A stretch of DNA of 32,150 bases from Entamoeba histolytica HM-1:IMSS (taxonomy: Eukaryota; Evosea; Mastigamoebida; Endamoebidae): positions 1,595 to 33,744 of the forward strand of contig NW_001915040.1 in assembly GCF_000208925.1 (NCBI RefSeq), read 5' to 3'. Positions within the stretch are counted from its first letter, which is position 1. Each line of letters starts with the position of its first letter. Below the pieces are notes generated by a model. The model ran no database searches and was not told the origin of the DNA. It saw nothing but the letters and a program-made list of their open reading frames with translations. Below, in pieces: positions 19,700 to 31,181 of this stretch. A program made the position numbers and the translations under genes.

Positions 19700-22600
19700 T
19701 TAATTCACAGTTCCAAATTGTTGCATAGCAAGTGTATAATATGTTCCTTTCAAATCCATTAATTCTTGATGTGTTCCTTGTTCTACTATTTTTCCTCTCA
19801 TAATAACACATATTTGATCTGCATTTTGAATAGTTGATAATCTATGTGCAATAATAATTGTTGTTCTTCCTTTTGATGCTTTGTCAAGTGCATCTTGTAC
19901 AATCTTTTCACTTTCTGAATCAAGTGCTGATGTAGCTTCATCAAGTAATAACACCTTTGGATTTCTAATCAATGCACGTGCAATAGCAATTCTTTGTTTC
20001 TGTCCTCCTGAAATTTGTGCACCTCTATCACCTACCATTGTGTTATATCCTTCTGGCATTGCTGAAATAAAGTCATGTGCATTTGCCATTTTAGCAGCAG
20101 CATAAATTTGTTCATTACTTACTTCAACTCCTTCAGGCACTCCTCTTTTAATATTATCTATAACACTTTCAGCAAATAATACTGGTTCTTGTCCAACTAA
20201 TCCTATTTGATTTCTTAAGAATTTAACATTCAAATCTTTAATATTATACCCATCTAATAAAACTTCTCCACTTGTTGGTTCATAAAATCTTTCAATTAAT
20301 TGAATTGTGGTTGATTTCCCACATCCTGATGCTCCAACTAATGCAATTGTTTTCCCTTGTTCTGCTTTGAATGAAATACCTTTCAATAATTCATTATCAG
20401 CTCTTGTTGGATATCTGAAACGTATGTTTTTAAATTCAATTTCACCTTTAACATCATTAAATGTATTTCCATTTATTTCACTTGAATCTATTTTAGCATT
20501 TCTATCAATCAAATTATATGAATGTCTTGCTGCTTTCATTGATTTACCAATATCAGGAATAATTTCTCCAAAACTTCCAACTCCTTGTGCTGCAAAAACA
20601 ATAGACATAACAGCTTTTTGAATTTTCATATACCTATCCATAAATTCTTGATAAAATCCTTGATTTGTTTGTGTATAATTCAAATTCTTTGCTAAAAAAT
20701 ATGTACCAAGATAATATCCATAAGCATCAACAATAAAATTTGATAAATTTGTAATTGCATTCACTAAAGCAAGTATTAATCCCCATTTAAAAATACTTTT
20801 ATATGGTTTTTTCAAATTTAATGAATATTGTTTTAAGAAATATTCTTCTCTTGTTAATGATTGAACTGTTTTCATCGATTCAACTGCTTCTACAAGAGTA
20901 ATTCCCGATTCTTCATAAGCTTTTTCAGCTGGAGATGATTGCATTGAATTTAATTTAAAATCGAAAAATAGAATAAGAGTGTGAATAGGAAATACAGCAA
21001 TAACACAAAGTGCTAACTTCCAATCATAATAAAGTGCAAATCCAAATGCAAAACATATTGTAGAAAGAATATAAACAATATGTCCAAGAATTACACCAGT
21101 AATTCCATTTAATTTTGTTGGATCAGATGATAATCTTGTAACTAATGAACCTACTCGATTTTCTTTTCTATCAAACCATCCTATTTCTTGTTTGACAATT
21201 GATTTAAACATTCTTCTTCTAACACTACCTATTAAATATTCTGCTGAAGATGCAAATATTCCAATATAACAGTAAGTGGATAAAAGTCCAGCAAATGCAA
21301 TTCCCATAACCCAAATTATAGTATTAACTAATGTATGTTGTTGTTCGTCTGTTAGTTCAACTCCATCTTGTAGTTCCATCATCATTACTATCAAATCAAT
21401 AAATTTAATTGTAAAAATTGGAAATACTGCACCTCCTACAATTCCTCCAATAGTAGCAAGTATAAATAATACAAAATTCATTCTTAGTTGTTCAATCATA
21501 ATTCTTATTATTGAAAATCTATTTCTTTTCTTTCTTATTTTCTTTTCTTTCTCATATTCTTCTTTAATTTTACTCACAATATCTTCTTCTTCCTCCTCAT
21601 CATGACTCTCTTCAACAATTATATTTTCTACTTCTTTATCTTCTTGTTTTCTAAATTTCTTTATGTCATTTTCAACGGTTTCTTGTTCAACTTCTTCTTC
21701 CATACTTTGTCTTTTGACTAATCCATAATATGTTCCTTTCAAATCCATTAATTCTTGATGTTTTCCTTGTTCAATGATTTCTCCTTGATGAAATACACAT
21801 ATTTGATCTGCATTTCTAACAGTTGTTAGTCGGTGTGCTACAATAATTGTTGTTCTTCCTTTAGATGCTTTTTCAAGTGCTTCTTGTACAATCTTTTCAC
21901 TTTGTGTATCAAGTGCTGATGTAGCTTCATCAAGAAGAAGAATAGATGGGTTTCGAATCAATGCACGTGCAATTGCAATTCTTTGTTTTTGTCCTCCTGA
22001 TAATAATGCTCCTTTTTCTCCAATTAGTGTGTCATATCCTTCTGCAAGTTTAGAAACAAATTCATATGCATTTGCCACTTTAGCACATTCAATCATCTCG
22101 TCTTTACTTAGTGTTTCTCCTTCTTTAGCTCCAAGCATGATATTTTCTCGAATTGTTCCTGAAAATAACACTGATTCTTGTCCAACTAATCCTATTTGAT
22201 TTCTTAACCATTTGATATTCAATTCTCGTATGTCTTTTCCATCTAATGTTACTCTTCCACCATTTGGCTCATAATTTCTTTGGATTAATTGAATAGTAGT
22301 TGACTTCCCACATCCTGATGCTCCAACTAATGCAATTGTTTCTCCTTTCTTAATTTCAATGTCAAGTCCTTTTAATACATGATGAGATGGTCTTGTTGGA
22401 TAAACAAATTGAACATCCTCAAATCTAATATTCCCATTACACTCAGTTGGACATTCACCTCCAATAGACTGACAATCAATATCTGGGATTCTATCAATTG
22501 TTGTAAATATTTTATAGGCTGATGCTTTTGCTGAAAATAACAAATTTAATGGTGTTGCAATCATTGATAATGTTTGTGATGCAGATAATACTGACATGAA

Positions 22601-23599
22601 CACTGTTAATACATCTCCAGCAAATACACCTTTACTTCCTCCTTTTCCTCTAATGACTAATGAACCATACCAACTTCCAAGTGCATAAGATGCAATCATG
22701 AAAAATGTAATAACTGAAAATCCTAATCCAAGACATTGTCCTTTAATTCCATTAAAGTGTTCATTTTGTTTTATTTTTTCTTCATATTCTTCAATAAATT
22801 CATTTTTTTGATTTAATGATTGAACTGTTCTAATATTTCCTATTGTCTCTTCTGCAATAGCACCAGCTGCTCCAAACACATTTAATGCTTTTGTTTCATA
22901 TTTCATTCCAATTATTTGGAATATTGTGAAAGAAAAGGATGAAAATGGAACAGTTGCTAACACAACTAATGCAAGATCCCAACATTTTTTTTAAATTCAA
23001 TAACACAGCCTGTAATAACCATTGAGATTATTTGAAAAATCATTCCAAATTTTGGACCAATTCCATCTTGATAATTTTTAATATCTGTTGCTATTCTTGC
23101 TGTTAATTCTCCTGATTCTTGAAAATCATACCATGTTGCGTCTTGTCTTAATAATGACTTGAAATATAATCTTCTCACTCTAATTCCTTCTCTTTGTGAA
23201 ACTACAAACAATGAAAATGTTCTCAGAAAACTCAACACCATACTTATCACTTCAAAAATATACCATCTTCACAACTACTTTATTCACTGACTCTTTTACT
23301 CCTTCAACAATCATGTGATTAACTTCTTCATCTATTATTGTATTATCACCTGGTGTATAAATATAACTATTAACCATGTCTCCCATCAAAAGCATCATGA
23401 GTGGTTGCATGACTCCATTTCCTATTGAACTTATGAGTCCAACTACTAATAAAATCATGTCAATCCAATCAGAATATTTGAAAAGTTTTATTACACTAAC
23501 CTTTCCTTCTGTTTCTTGCATTTTCTTCTTTGCAGAAATCTCATTAGGATCAGGTGTTACATTGAATATATTAAATGTGTCTGCTGGTTCACTTGTCAT
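19700..23599 (-). CDS. P-glycoprotein-type ABC transporter (ABCB), split by two frameshifts
   Basis: Full-transporter layout (TMD-NBD-TMD-NBD) in three abutting frames: 23252-23599, 22966-23250 and 19700-22963, about 1,300 residues in total, the normal family length. The first piece has a charged N-terminus and the first membrane segment (MILLVVGLISSIGNGVMQPL). The second continues the first TMD (RRLYFKSLLRQDATWYDFQE). In the third, NBD1 has Walker A GASGCGKST at residues 214-222, LSGGQ at 321 and ILLLDEATSALD at 341. An acidic/basic linker (about 420-480) follows, then TMD2 and NBD2 (Walker A near 877, ISGGQ near 984, LLLDEATSALD near 1005). All ATPase motifs are intact. The family exports hydrophobic compounds across the plasma membrane and underlies emetine resistance in Entamoeba. 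The breaks lie at a T5 run (about 23250) and an A8 run (22983-22990); each needs one base. Sequence error or a recent pseudogene are both possible. Start 23599 is the first Met after an in-frame TGA. TAATT overlaps the stop. Confidence -1.
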
Positions 23600-23624
23600 G
23601 CGAATGACTCATTAATATCTTTTT

Positions 23625-23634
23625 CTTTAAATAG
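23625..23634 (-). promoter_or_regulatory. TATA-like box of the ABC transporter gene
   Basis: CTATTTAAAG on the minus strand, about 26 nt before the ATG at 23599. It matches the TATTTAAAG core of the Entamoeba promoter box and resembles the element before the surface protein gene. A preserved promoter argues that the gene was active until recently. Confidence -1.
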
Positions 23635-24339
23635 AATTTAGAAAGTTTGAGGCATAACTTATTTGTGGTATTCCAAAAATTCATGTTGATTGGAATTATC
23701 CATTTTCTTCATTTTCTTTCTTATTTATTATTTACTATTATGAAAAATTTCTATACCCAAAATGGTTATTATAATTTATTATTTTCTATTCTATTATTCT
23801 CTTCTTCTTATTTTTTCTTTATTCTTTCTCTTTCATTCTTCATTTCTTCTACTCTCTTTACTCCATTTTCTCTTCTTTCTATTTCATTCATTTCTTTTAT
23901 TCTTTTATTCTCTTATTCTTTATCATCATTTTATATCACTGTTATATTATTCAATTGTTAGTGAATTGAAATTAATTAGAACATTATTAAAATATTGTTT
24001 CGTTCACTTAAAACAAGTATTTCATTTCATTTTGAACTAAATATCAATTTCAATACTTAAATTATATTTTATTTCTTCTTTCTTCATCATTTAATGTTGT
24101 GTTATTCATTATTCTTTTATTCATTTAATTTATTCACTTTTAATATTTGATTCATCTTCTTTGTTTCTGTTATTAATTCTTATTTATTTTTCTATTCTTT
24201 ATCTCATTATCTCTATTTCTTTTATACACACCTTCTCTTTATTTTCTTTATAAATTCTGATTGTTATGTTTATCATAAATCTATTTCTTTATTGTATATT
24301 ATTCTTTCATTATTTATTAAGATTAATGGTGTTTGTTAT
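23635..24339. other. T-rich intergenic DNA upstream of the ABC transporter
   Basis: Contains only T-rich hydrophobic frames (23647-23961, 23762-24040) that I do not consider genes. No repeat copy recognised. The first 100 bp upstream of the ABC gene carry its promoter. Confidence -1.
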
Positions 24340-25480
24340 TCGTTAATTTACTATTTAATCATTTAGTAATTACTTTCACATTAATTTATAATCTGACAAC
24401 TTCTTCAGAAATTGTTTATGAATGTTTTGTTCATCTCATGATTTTATTTCATTAATTTATTTGTTTGATTACCAATTAAATCTTTCACATATTTTCATTC
24501 TTTTTGAACTACTCAAATAAATTTGATTCTGTGAATATATCTAAACTGTTTAACACATTTATTTCATCTCTTTATTCTTGTATCTTCTTGTTTGTTTTAA
24601 TTTGATTTTTCTGTATTTCCATGCAGTTTTAAAATAAAAACATCAACATTACTTATTATGTCATTTCACCACTTCATTCAATTAAATCGATGAAATTCTT
24701 TTGTAAAGAAGATATACAAAAACATTCTCACCTCTTTTAATACTGACTTTGTTTCACTTCCTATAACTTATCTTTATTATTCTCTGTTTTTCTTTTAAAC
24801 ATTCGGTTGACTTATTATTTCAACAAAACTACTCTAATATTCTCTTCACTTTACTCATTTATTCTTCTTGTTGCTCATTTAATTCTTTGTCTCCTCAACA
24901 GTCATAATCTCATCACAATAATATTTCTATCCAATTCCATCTTTTGTTACTTTTCAACCTGACTTTTGTGTACTTCCAATCACTCAAGACATTGACTCAT
25001 CATTAACAAGTCTATTCTTCCTTCCATAAAATGTGTTTGATTGTTGAATGAAGAGTATTTCTGAAGTGTTTCATAATATTTAAATATTGTTATTTGTTTT
25101 TGTCAAAGGTTTTATGTTTTTTATTGGTTCAACAATTGGATTATTTGCTTCTTAGCACATGTCTATTTCTTGAATGAATTAATATGAAACATTACCAATG
25201 ATGATGAACATCATCATATGTGTTTTTACCAATGAAATAAACAACAACCATAAACACATTATGACTTTAACCAACAAAACATATCTTCTTTCTTATTTCC
25301 ATGTCATCTTCATTTACTCACATCAAATTCTACAGTTTATTCAATTTCAACAATTCATCATATTCGATTTCTTTTGTTTTTATGTTTTAACTTAATAAGT
25401 TGATGTTTGAGATATTTAACACTGTCTTGTTCTTCTTTTTCTTGTTGTTGTTTTATTTTCTTTGGAATTTCAAACAACAT
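24340..25480 (-). pseudogene. Heavily decayed coding region, family unknown
   Basis: Seen on the minus strand: a 40-codon open piece (25358-25480) starting MLFEIPKKIKQQQEKEEQD, then the same frame continues with many TGA and TAA codons. Further down, around 25020-24700, come stretches such as KVTKDGIG, KYYCDEIMTVEETKN, SFVEIISQPNV and GSETKSVLKEVRMFLYIFF, separated by TGA/TAA/TAG. The base mix is clearly less AT-skewed than true intergenic DNA here. Many stops could come from single changes of TGG or CAA. I cannot name the family. A former transposase or a coiled-coil gene are possibilities without proof. The limits are approximate, and there may be more than one remnant. Confidence -1.
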
Positions 25481-27104
25481 GAAAAGAAGTGTATTTCATC
25501 TTCATGTTTAGAAGTGATTTAAGAAATGACAGAGATAAGAGTCAATACTAATATGTAATACGGAGAATAATAAGTATAAAAATGAAGAGTTGTAATGAGA
25601 AAGGAGTTGATGAATTTAGGAGATTTAACATTTCTTTATTGAATGAAACAGAAATTAATAAGATGAAATGAAACACTCAAAAACAGACAAGGCATAATTC
25701 TTTTATGAATGATTCAGTAAATCAAATTTACAAATATTCACAACAATATGACATGATGTAGACATTCATTATATTTACAAATAATAGAATTAGTATGATG
25801 AATATACAAATAATAAGAGAGATTTATACAACACACAAGATAAAATAAGTCAGAACTTATTCAAAAGAAATTTAGATTTATGTATTGAAGAAGTAGAGTA
25901 TTAAATTTCATTAACAATAAAACACATATCAAAATAACATAAATTAACACAAATGAATAAACAATTCATAAAAATCATAAATTCAATGAAGAAATATTTA
26001 TTTTTATTTCATTTTGTTCAGAGAAATAAGTTATAAACCATTCACTCTATTAGAATTTTGTTTATGATATATTTTTATATTCATATTGTTTCATATTGTT
26101 TCATTCATATTTTATTATTTGATTCTTTCATCATTTGATTTTATTTATTCTCTTATGATTGTTATGAATTTTAATTTATTTTTTTGTATCATTTTATCTT
26201 GAGTAATTCTCTTCTTTCCAGTTTATTAGAAATTCTAATTTATCTTTTTATTATTTCTATTTCTTATGTCATTTCTTATTCTTCTAGACAATTATCTATT
26301 GTTTATTATTTATTCATTTTTATTATTTCTTTCTTGTTTCATTCCTTTGTTTATTTCTTCTTGTTCTATTCTTCTTTCATTTCTACTATTTTCATTTTTC
26401 ATGAAGAGAAGTTTCATTTTGGGTTGTTTTTATTTCTTTGTTAATTCATTATTTATTTTATATTTTATTGAATGTATTATGTATCTATTCATTCATATTT
26501 CATATTCTTAATTGTACTTTCTTTTGTATTTATTCTTTTCTTCTATTTGTGTTGTTTATTATTTATTCATCTTATTTAATTTATTATTCTTCATTCTTTT
26601 AATTTGTAATTCTTATCATTTGTTGTTGTACTTTAATTGTTTATTCATCTCATTTAATTTCTTTTATTGATATATATCAAAAAGCTTGTTCTTTACATAT
26701 TTTTTTATTGGTTATTCTTTTGTGTATTTTCTTTTTGTTATTTTATTTAGTTCTTCTTTTATCATTTCTCATTTCTTGTTTATTCATGTTTGTTGTATAT
26801 TTTATTATTATTATTATTTATTTTATGTTGTGTTATTCTTATTTATATTTCTTATTATGTTTTGTTTATTATTGTTTAAATAGAAAATAACAATAAGAAT
26901 GAATAAATAAAGAAATAAAGAATAATAAATAATAACATAAATATGTTGATATATTTTATCATTTCTTTATTTGTTTATTATTCTTATTTTTATTATCTTA
27001 TTCATTTGATTCATAATGAATTAATTCAATGAAATAATACAAATAAATTGTTTATTCATTGATTCTTATGTCTATTTTATTCTTATTTCTTTTCTTATTT
27101 ATAA
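25481..27104. other. AT-rich intergenic DNA
   Basis: 25481-26030 is A-rich and mixed, 26030-26880 strongly T-rich, and 26880-27104 mixed. Frames at 26184-26444, 26266-26511 and 26686-26890 (plus) are overlapping hydrophobic translations of T-rich DNA, not genes. No RNA gene or long repeat recognised. Confidence -1.
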
Positions 27105-27276
27105 AAAACATCCTCATTGGGTGTAAATATTTCAATTAAAATAAAATAAATCAACATTGAATTATGTCAATTTTTAATTTACCATTTCATTCATTGGCAG
27201 ATGAACAAAATGTTAATATTCTTCATTGATTTGTTTTTATTCTTTTTTATTTCATTTTCAATTCATCAAGATTGAA
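27105..27276 (-). repeat. Duplicated 3' flank of TLDc paralog 3
   Basis: Reverse complement matches 6723-6890 after TLDc paralog 1, with the same word order (AAAAAAGAATAAAAACAAA, AATGAAGAATATTAACATT, TCATCTGCCAATGAATGAAA, AATTAAAAATTGACATAATT). It extends the domain duplication by about 170 bp beyond the stop codon. Similarity ends near 27105, where copy 1 meets repeat family 2. Confidence -1.
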
Positions 27277-28311
27277 TCATTTCATTTCAATTACTATGAT
27301 TCGCTTTGGTGTGAAATTATATTTTCCACAAAGTGCATTTCCTATTCCGTAATATTCAAATAAACTTTGTTTGCAAAGTGAATATGTTTTATAATTGTCT
27401 TTATAAACACAAATATCACTTCCATTTCCAAATCCAAACAAACGATTATCTGATTGATTAAATAAAATAAATGCATATTGTGGTTGTCTAATATCAAATT
27501 TCATCATTCTTTCAATTCTATTTGATTCTAATGAAAATACAAATGATTTTGAGTCATTTATGTAATCATAATAACTAACTTTATCAATTTTAGAATTAAC
27601 ATATCCTCCAAATTTATTTCCTTCTGTATCTTCAATAATAATTATTATATGTTCTTTATTCATTATTCTTTGATCAAATACTGATGTATTAACTTTCCAA
27701 TCATCTTTATTTGAATCAAATAGTATATTCCCTACTTTCCTATTTGTCCATTCTTCTAGTTTTCGCATTTCTTCCTCTTCTTTTCTTCTTTCTTTTTCTT
27801 CATATTCTTCTCTCTTCTTCTTTCTTTCTTCATAATCACTATAATGCTTTTCCCATTCTTCTTTCTTCTTATTGAATCTTCTTTTGATTTTATTAATTTC
27901 TTCTACTAATGGCTTGATTTCATCTTTCGTACTCATCAGTTCAATTGAAATGATTTTATCTATTAGTTCATCCTTCGCTTTATTAATTATTTCTTCATCA
28001 TTATTACATTCTTCTATGATTTTTTCCATTTTATTCTTCATTATTTCTATTTGGTTGATTGTTTTTTGTCCTTTTTCTATCACCAATTTTCTTCTTCTTT
28101 CTGTTTCATCAATCCTATCAAATATCCCTTCTCCTCTTTTAATTGCCTGTTCATATGTTTCATCTGGTTTTATTCTAAATACTTCATTTTTAATACTTCC
28201 TATATAATATTGATAATTCTTATTGACGTCATCAATTGATTGTTGAATATTTGGAAGTGTTTCGACTACTTCTTTAATTATTTGGTTGTTCTTGTTTATT
28301 AACTCTTCCAT
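27277..28311 (-). CDS. TLDc-domain protein with coiled-coil N-terminus (paralog 3)
   Basis: Intact 344-residue protein. Residues 1-184 are coiled-coil-like; the last part (about 145-184) is extremely rich in K, E and R (EERKKKREEYEEKERRKEEE). Residues about 185-344 form the TLDc domain: LEEWTNRKVGNILFDSNKDD, DQRIMNKEHIIIIIEDTEGN, KFGGYVNSKID, FVFSLESNRIERMMKFDI, GNALCGKYNF and RIIVIEMK, close to paralog 1 over the whole domain. The N-terminal halves show no clear relation, apart from general coiled-coil character. Likely cytoplasmic; role unknown. The start at 28311 is the first Met, with a TATTTAAA-like box about 42 nt upstream; the stop is TGA. The LINE starts about 380 bp upstream in divergent orientation. 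Plus-strand frames within are shadows. Confidence -1.
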   Translation of the reverse strand: MEELINKNNQIIKEVVETLPNIQQSIDDVNKNYQYYIGSIKNEVFRIKPDETYEQAIKRGEGIFDRIDETERRRKLVIEKGQKTINQIEIMKNKMEKIIEECNNDEEIINKAKDELIDKIISIELMSTKDEIKPLVEEINKIKRRFNKKKEEWEKHYSDYEERKKKREEYEEKERRKEEEEMRKLEEWTNRKVGNILFDSNKDDWKVNTSVFDQRIMNKEHIIIIIEDTEGNKFGGYVNSKIDKVSYYDYINDSKSFVFSLESNRIERMMKFDIRQPQYAFILFNQSDNRLFGFGNGSDICVYKDNYKTYSLCKQSLFEYYGIGNALCGKYNFTPKRIIVIEMK

Positions 28312-28352
28312 TTTAATTTGATTTGATGTTTATAAGTTTAAAATAATGAATA

Positions 28353-28361
28353 TTTAAATAG
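28353..28361 (-). promoter_or_regulatory. TATA-like box of TLDc paralog 3
   Basis: CTATTTAAA on the minus strand, about 42 nt before the ATG at 28311. It resembles the boxes before the ABC transporter and surface protein genes, but in such AT-rich DNA a chance match is possible. Confidence -1.
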
Positions 28362-28695
28362 TTAAATACACGTTATTAACATCAAATTAACTATTATTTT
28401 TATCACCATTCTATTTTAAATAAATGTTATTTTTATCATTTTTACAATAACAATAATTAAATAATAATATTAATAATAATATAATAATAATAAAATTATA
28501 ATATTGTTATTTTCTATAATTAGTTTATTTTATTTTTTGTGTTTTTTATTTTTTGTTAATAAATAACAAAAAAAATTGAAGAGAAGAAAATTCAATTCTG
28601 TTTTATTTTTATTATTTTATTTCTTTCTTCCATGAAAGAAGATGCATTACAAGAAAATCGGCAAAAAAATATAAAAAAACAAATAACAAAAGAAG

Positions 28696-28704
28696 AAAAA
28701 TTCA
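28696..28704 (+). promoter_or_regulatory. Initiator-like AAAAATTCA at the 5' end of the LINE
   Basis: An exact AAAAATTCA, the Entamoeba initiator consensus, lies 31 nt before the ORF1 ATG (28735). Non-LTR elements need a promoter at their own 5' end, so this probably marks the transcription start of a full-length 5' end. No clear TATA-like box precedes it. Confidence -1.
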
Positions 28705-28734
28705 TATCAACCAAGAAATATAAATGACAGAAGA

Positions 28735-29950
28735 ATGAGTGAAAATAGGTATTATCTGTATAGACAGAAATACATGAATAATCACACTAACCATTACAAT
28801 AATAATTATCACCATAATTATCACAACATAGATGATACAAATCGTTTCACTCATCACTTCATTCATAATCATCGTCATAAATACTTTAATAATAATTTCA
28901 ATAGAAATAAACAATATCAATATAATAGAAACAAATCCAATAATAACACACAAAGAAGGCACAAACAATATTAAAATAAGAAACAAAACAGAAATCAAAG
29001 AAAAGAAATCATTGAAACACAAAATCAAAAATATTGGAAAAAACTCTTTGAAGAAGAAATTAAAATACTTACACCACAAGAAGTAGAAGAAATTAAAAAT
29101 ACCAAGATTAAAGAATATACATCATCAACAATATGGAGAAGATGGTATTTTCTTGCACGAGAAAAATCCAAAACAATCAGAAAGGAAGAAGAAACTATTA
29201 GTATGACTATGAAAGAAGACAATAATCAATACAACCCAATTGAGATTAATGATAATAGAATATACAATAACTATGTAATGAGTATTGAAAGTGAAGAAGA
29301 CGATGATAAAGAATCTACGAGAGTAGAAGCTAGGCTTGCTGAGGAGAAGAAGATCACTAAAGGAGAGAAGAAGAGGCTGGTAGAAAAGGAAGAAGAAAAC
29401 AGTAAAAAGAAAAAAAGAGTAGAAGAAATAGAAAAGAAAGTGGAGGAGGATATGAAGAGAAAGAATAAATGAAAAAGGAAATACAAATAAAAGAATAAAC
29501 CATTAATAAACTAACAAAAGATATTATGGCATTAAAGAAGAAGCATGAGAATGAGATAAGCACAAAACACTGGTGTGATAAAAAATATTCAAATTCCATG
29601 CTGAACCTGAAAGAAAAAGGTCTGAAGTAAATAACTTAACACAACAATTACTCTTCCTGAAAGATAAATTATCTAAATTAGAAAATAAAAATACACAAGA
29701 AGAAAAGAAGAAAGATGAGGTAACTTACAATATAACAGACTCATCTGAATCACAAATAGTAAATGACATCTCAACCAATGTGGTAGTAGCTGATGAAATA
29801 TCATCAAGTGAAGATGATCTTCCAAAAAAAAGAAAGTTAACGCAGAAATCCATTGAAGAAATGGATATTCAGCATAAGAATATCACTACATTAGAATTAG
29901 ACAAGCAAAAAAACGGGGGAAGCAAACAGATAGAAAAGAAGAAATTCTAA
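28735..29950 (+). pseudogene. LINE ORF1 remnant
   Basis: Starts MSENRYYLYRQKYMNNHTN and is N/H/Y/R-rich up to an in-frame TAA (28972-28974). It then continues in the same frame (KYWKKLFEEEIKILTPQEVE, STIWRRWYFLAREKSKTIRK) to a K/E-rich coiled coil that ends at TGA 29470-29472. Collinear pieces in two other frames follow (KKKHENEISTKHWCDKKY; then VADEISSSEDDLPKKRKL, with a KKRK basic cluster) to TAA 29948-29950. This makes about 400 codons with two or more shifts. ORF1 of such elements binds nucleic acid and chaperones the RNA. The family name is from resemblance to EhLINE ORF1, not from a search. Confidence -1.
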
Positions 29951-31181
29951 CACTTTATAAATGTTTTTCTTTGAAATTATTTGAAAGAAAATTAAGATGT
30001 CAATTTAAAGAAGAAATAATAGAAAGGTTAATACATGAATTTGAAATTAAAGTAAATGATATTAATGAATATAAAGAAATAATAAAGAAGACATTTAAAA
30101 TAAAAAATGAAATTAAAAGAGAAATCAATAGAATAATGGAAGAAGAAATAATAAAACATCAATGGAAAGATAATGGATTAAAAGAATTAATAACTAGAAT
30201 GAACAAAAAACAAGAAAGAAGAAATATAAGAAGAGGAGGTAATGAAAATATTTAAAGAAGAAGAAAAGAAAGAACAAGAAGATGTACAATTTATTAATTA
30301 TTATTACAATAAGAAGAAAATACATCAAATAATTAATAATATTAATAAAAATGAAATAACAATCAATACATTAGATGATTATTACCATTATATTAAATCT
30401 GTAGCTTCCACTATTAACATAATTAATAAAAATAAACAAGAAAGAAGTTGAAAGAGAAGTATAGAAAGAATAAAACAATCAAAAATATGTAGATTGAGAG
30501 ATTTACTCCATAATAAACAATATATGAAAATAAAAAGAATATTACCTATTAAGAAATATGATATATACCATATTAAAATAAAAACAAATGAACAAATAAA
30601 CTATTATAAATACATCTGAAAGATGAAAAGAATAGAAATAGAAGCAAGAAAGAATAATTGGAAAAGAATAAGATGGAATTATAAAATGATGAAATATGGA
30701 AAAAGGCAACACCTAAATAAGCCTAAAGAAAATGAATATCCAGATAATATCTCCACTATTAATTTCTGGAAATGAATCTATAAAACTAATACTAATATAG
30801 ATTTCCTGAATATTAATTTATATGAAATATTAATTGAAAATAGAATTAATGATAGAATGTTCATAATCACTCCAAATGAATTAGACTGTGCTATTAAATT
30901 TATTGCTAACTGGAAGGCACCGGAAGTTGATAAAATATAAGGATTTTGGATTAAATATTTAGAACAACCAATGAAATATTTATTAAAATTATTTAATGAA
31001 TGGTTAAACAATCCTAATGAAATACCTCCTCAATTTATTCAAGGAAGAACAATATTAATATATAAGAAATGAGATAAATTAGACCCACAGAATTACAGAT
31101 CAATAACTTGTTTAAATTGTCTGTTAAAAGTATATACATCAATATTAAAGATGAAAATAGAAAATCAATTGATATTAAATC
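29881..31181 (+). pseudogene. LINE ORF2 remnant: start and first part of reverse transcriptase
   Basis: The frame opens near 29881 with IRIRQAKKRGKQTDRKEEIL and LTLYKCFSLKLFERKLRCQF and overlaps the end of ORF1 in another frame. It shifts by one base near 30240 and then keeps one frame to 31181, with five stops: TGA 30449, TGA 30617, TGA 30773, TAA 30938 and TGA 31070. The RT fingers region is recognisable (FIITPNELDCAIKFIANWKA, WIKYL, IPPQFIQGRTILIYKK, DPQNYRSITCLN). In related elements KK-stop-DK is KKGDK, so TGA 31070 replaced GGA, and TAA 30938 probably replaced CAA. The frame runs into the inserted repeat at 31182. The catalytic aspartates are not in the window. Confidence -1.

Larger units (their letters stand above)
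28696..31181 (+). mobile_element. Decayed non-LTR retrotransposon (LINE, EhLINE-like), interrupted on the right
   Basis: Two ORF remnants in order: ORF1 with an N/H/R-rich N-terminus and a coiled-coil, then ORF2 leading into a reverse transcriptase. RT text includes ANWKAPEVDK, GFWIKYLEQPMKYLLKLFNE, GRTILIYKK and DPQNYRSITCLNCLLKVY, typical of the R2/R4-type RT start (the KAPGPD, LIYKKGDK and NYRPI blocks). At 31182 the frame is cut by repeat family 2, so the later RT motifs (the YADD region), endonuclease and 3' end are absent from this window. The exact 5' limit (about 28600-28696) is uncertain. The copy is not active. Confidence -1.

Noticed and set aside
22960..23260. Introns as explanation for the gaps in the ABC transporter frame
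   Set aside because: The frames abut within a few bases, so there is no room for an intron, and no GTTTGT...TAG pair is present at the junctions.
25198..25395. 65-codon plus-strand frame
   Set aside because: It lies opposite the decayed minus-strand coding region and reads as its antisense.
28735..29086. Histidine/asparagine-rich frame as an independent metal-binding protein
   Set aside because: The same phase continues past one TAA into the LINE ORF1 sequence, so it is the ORF1 N-terminus.
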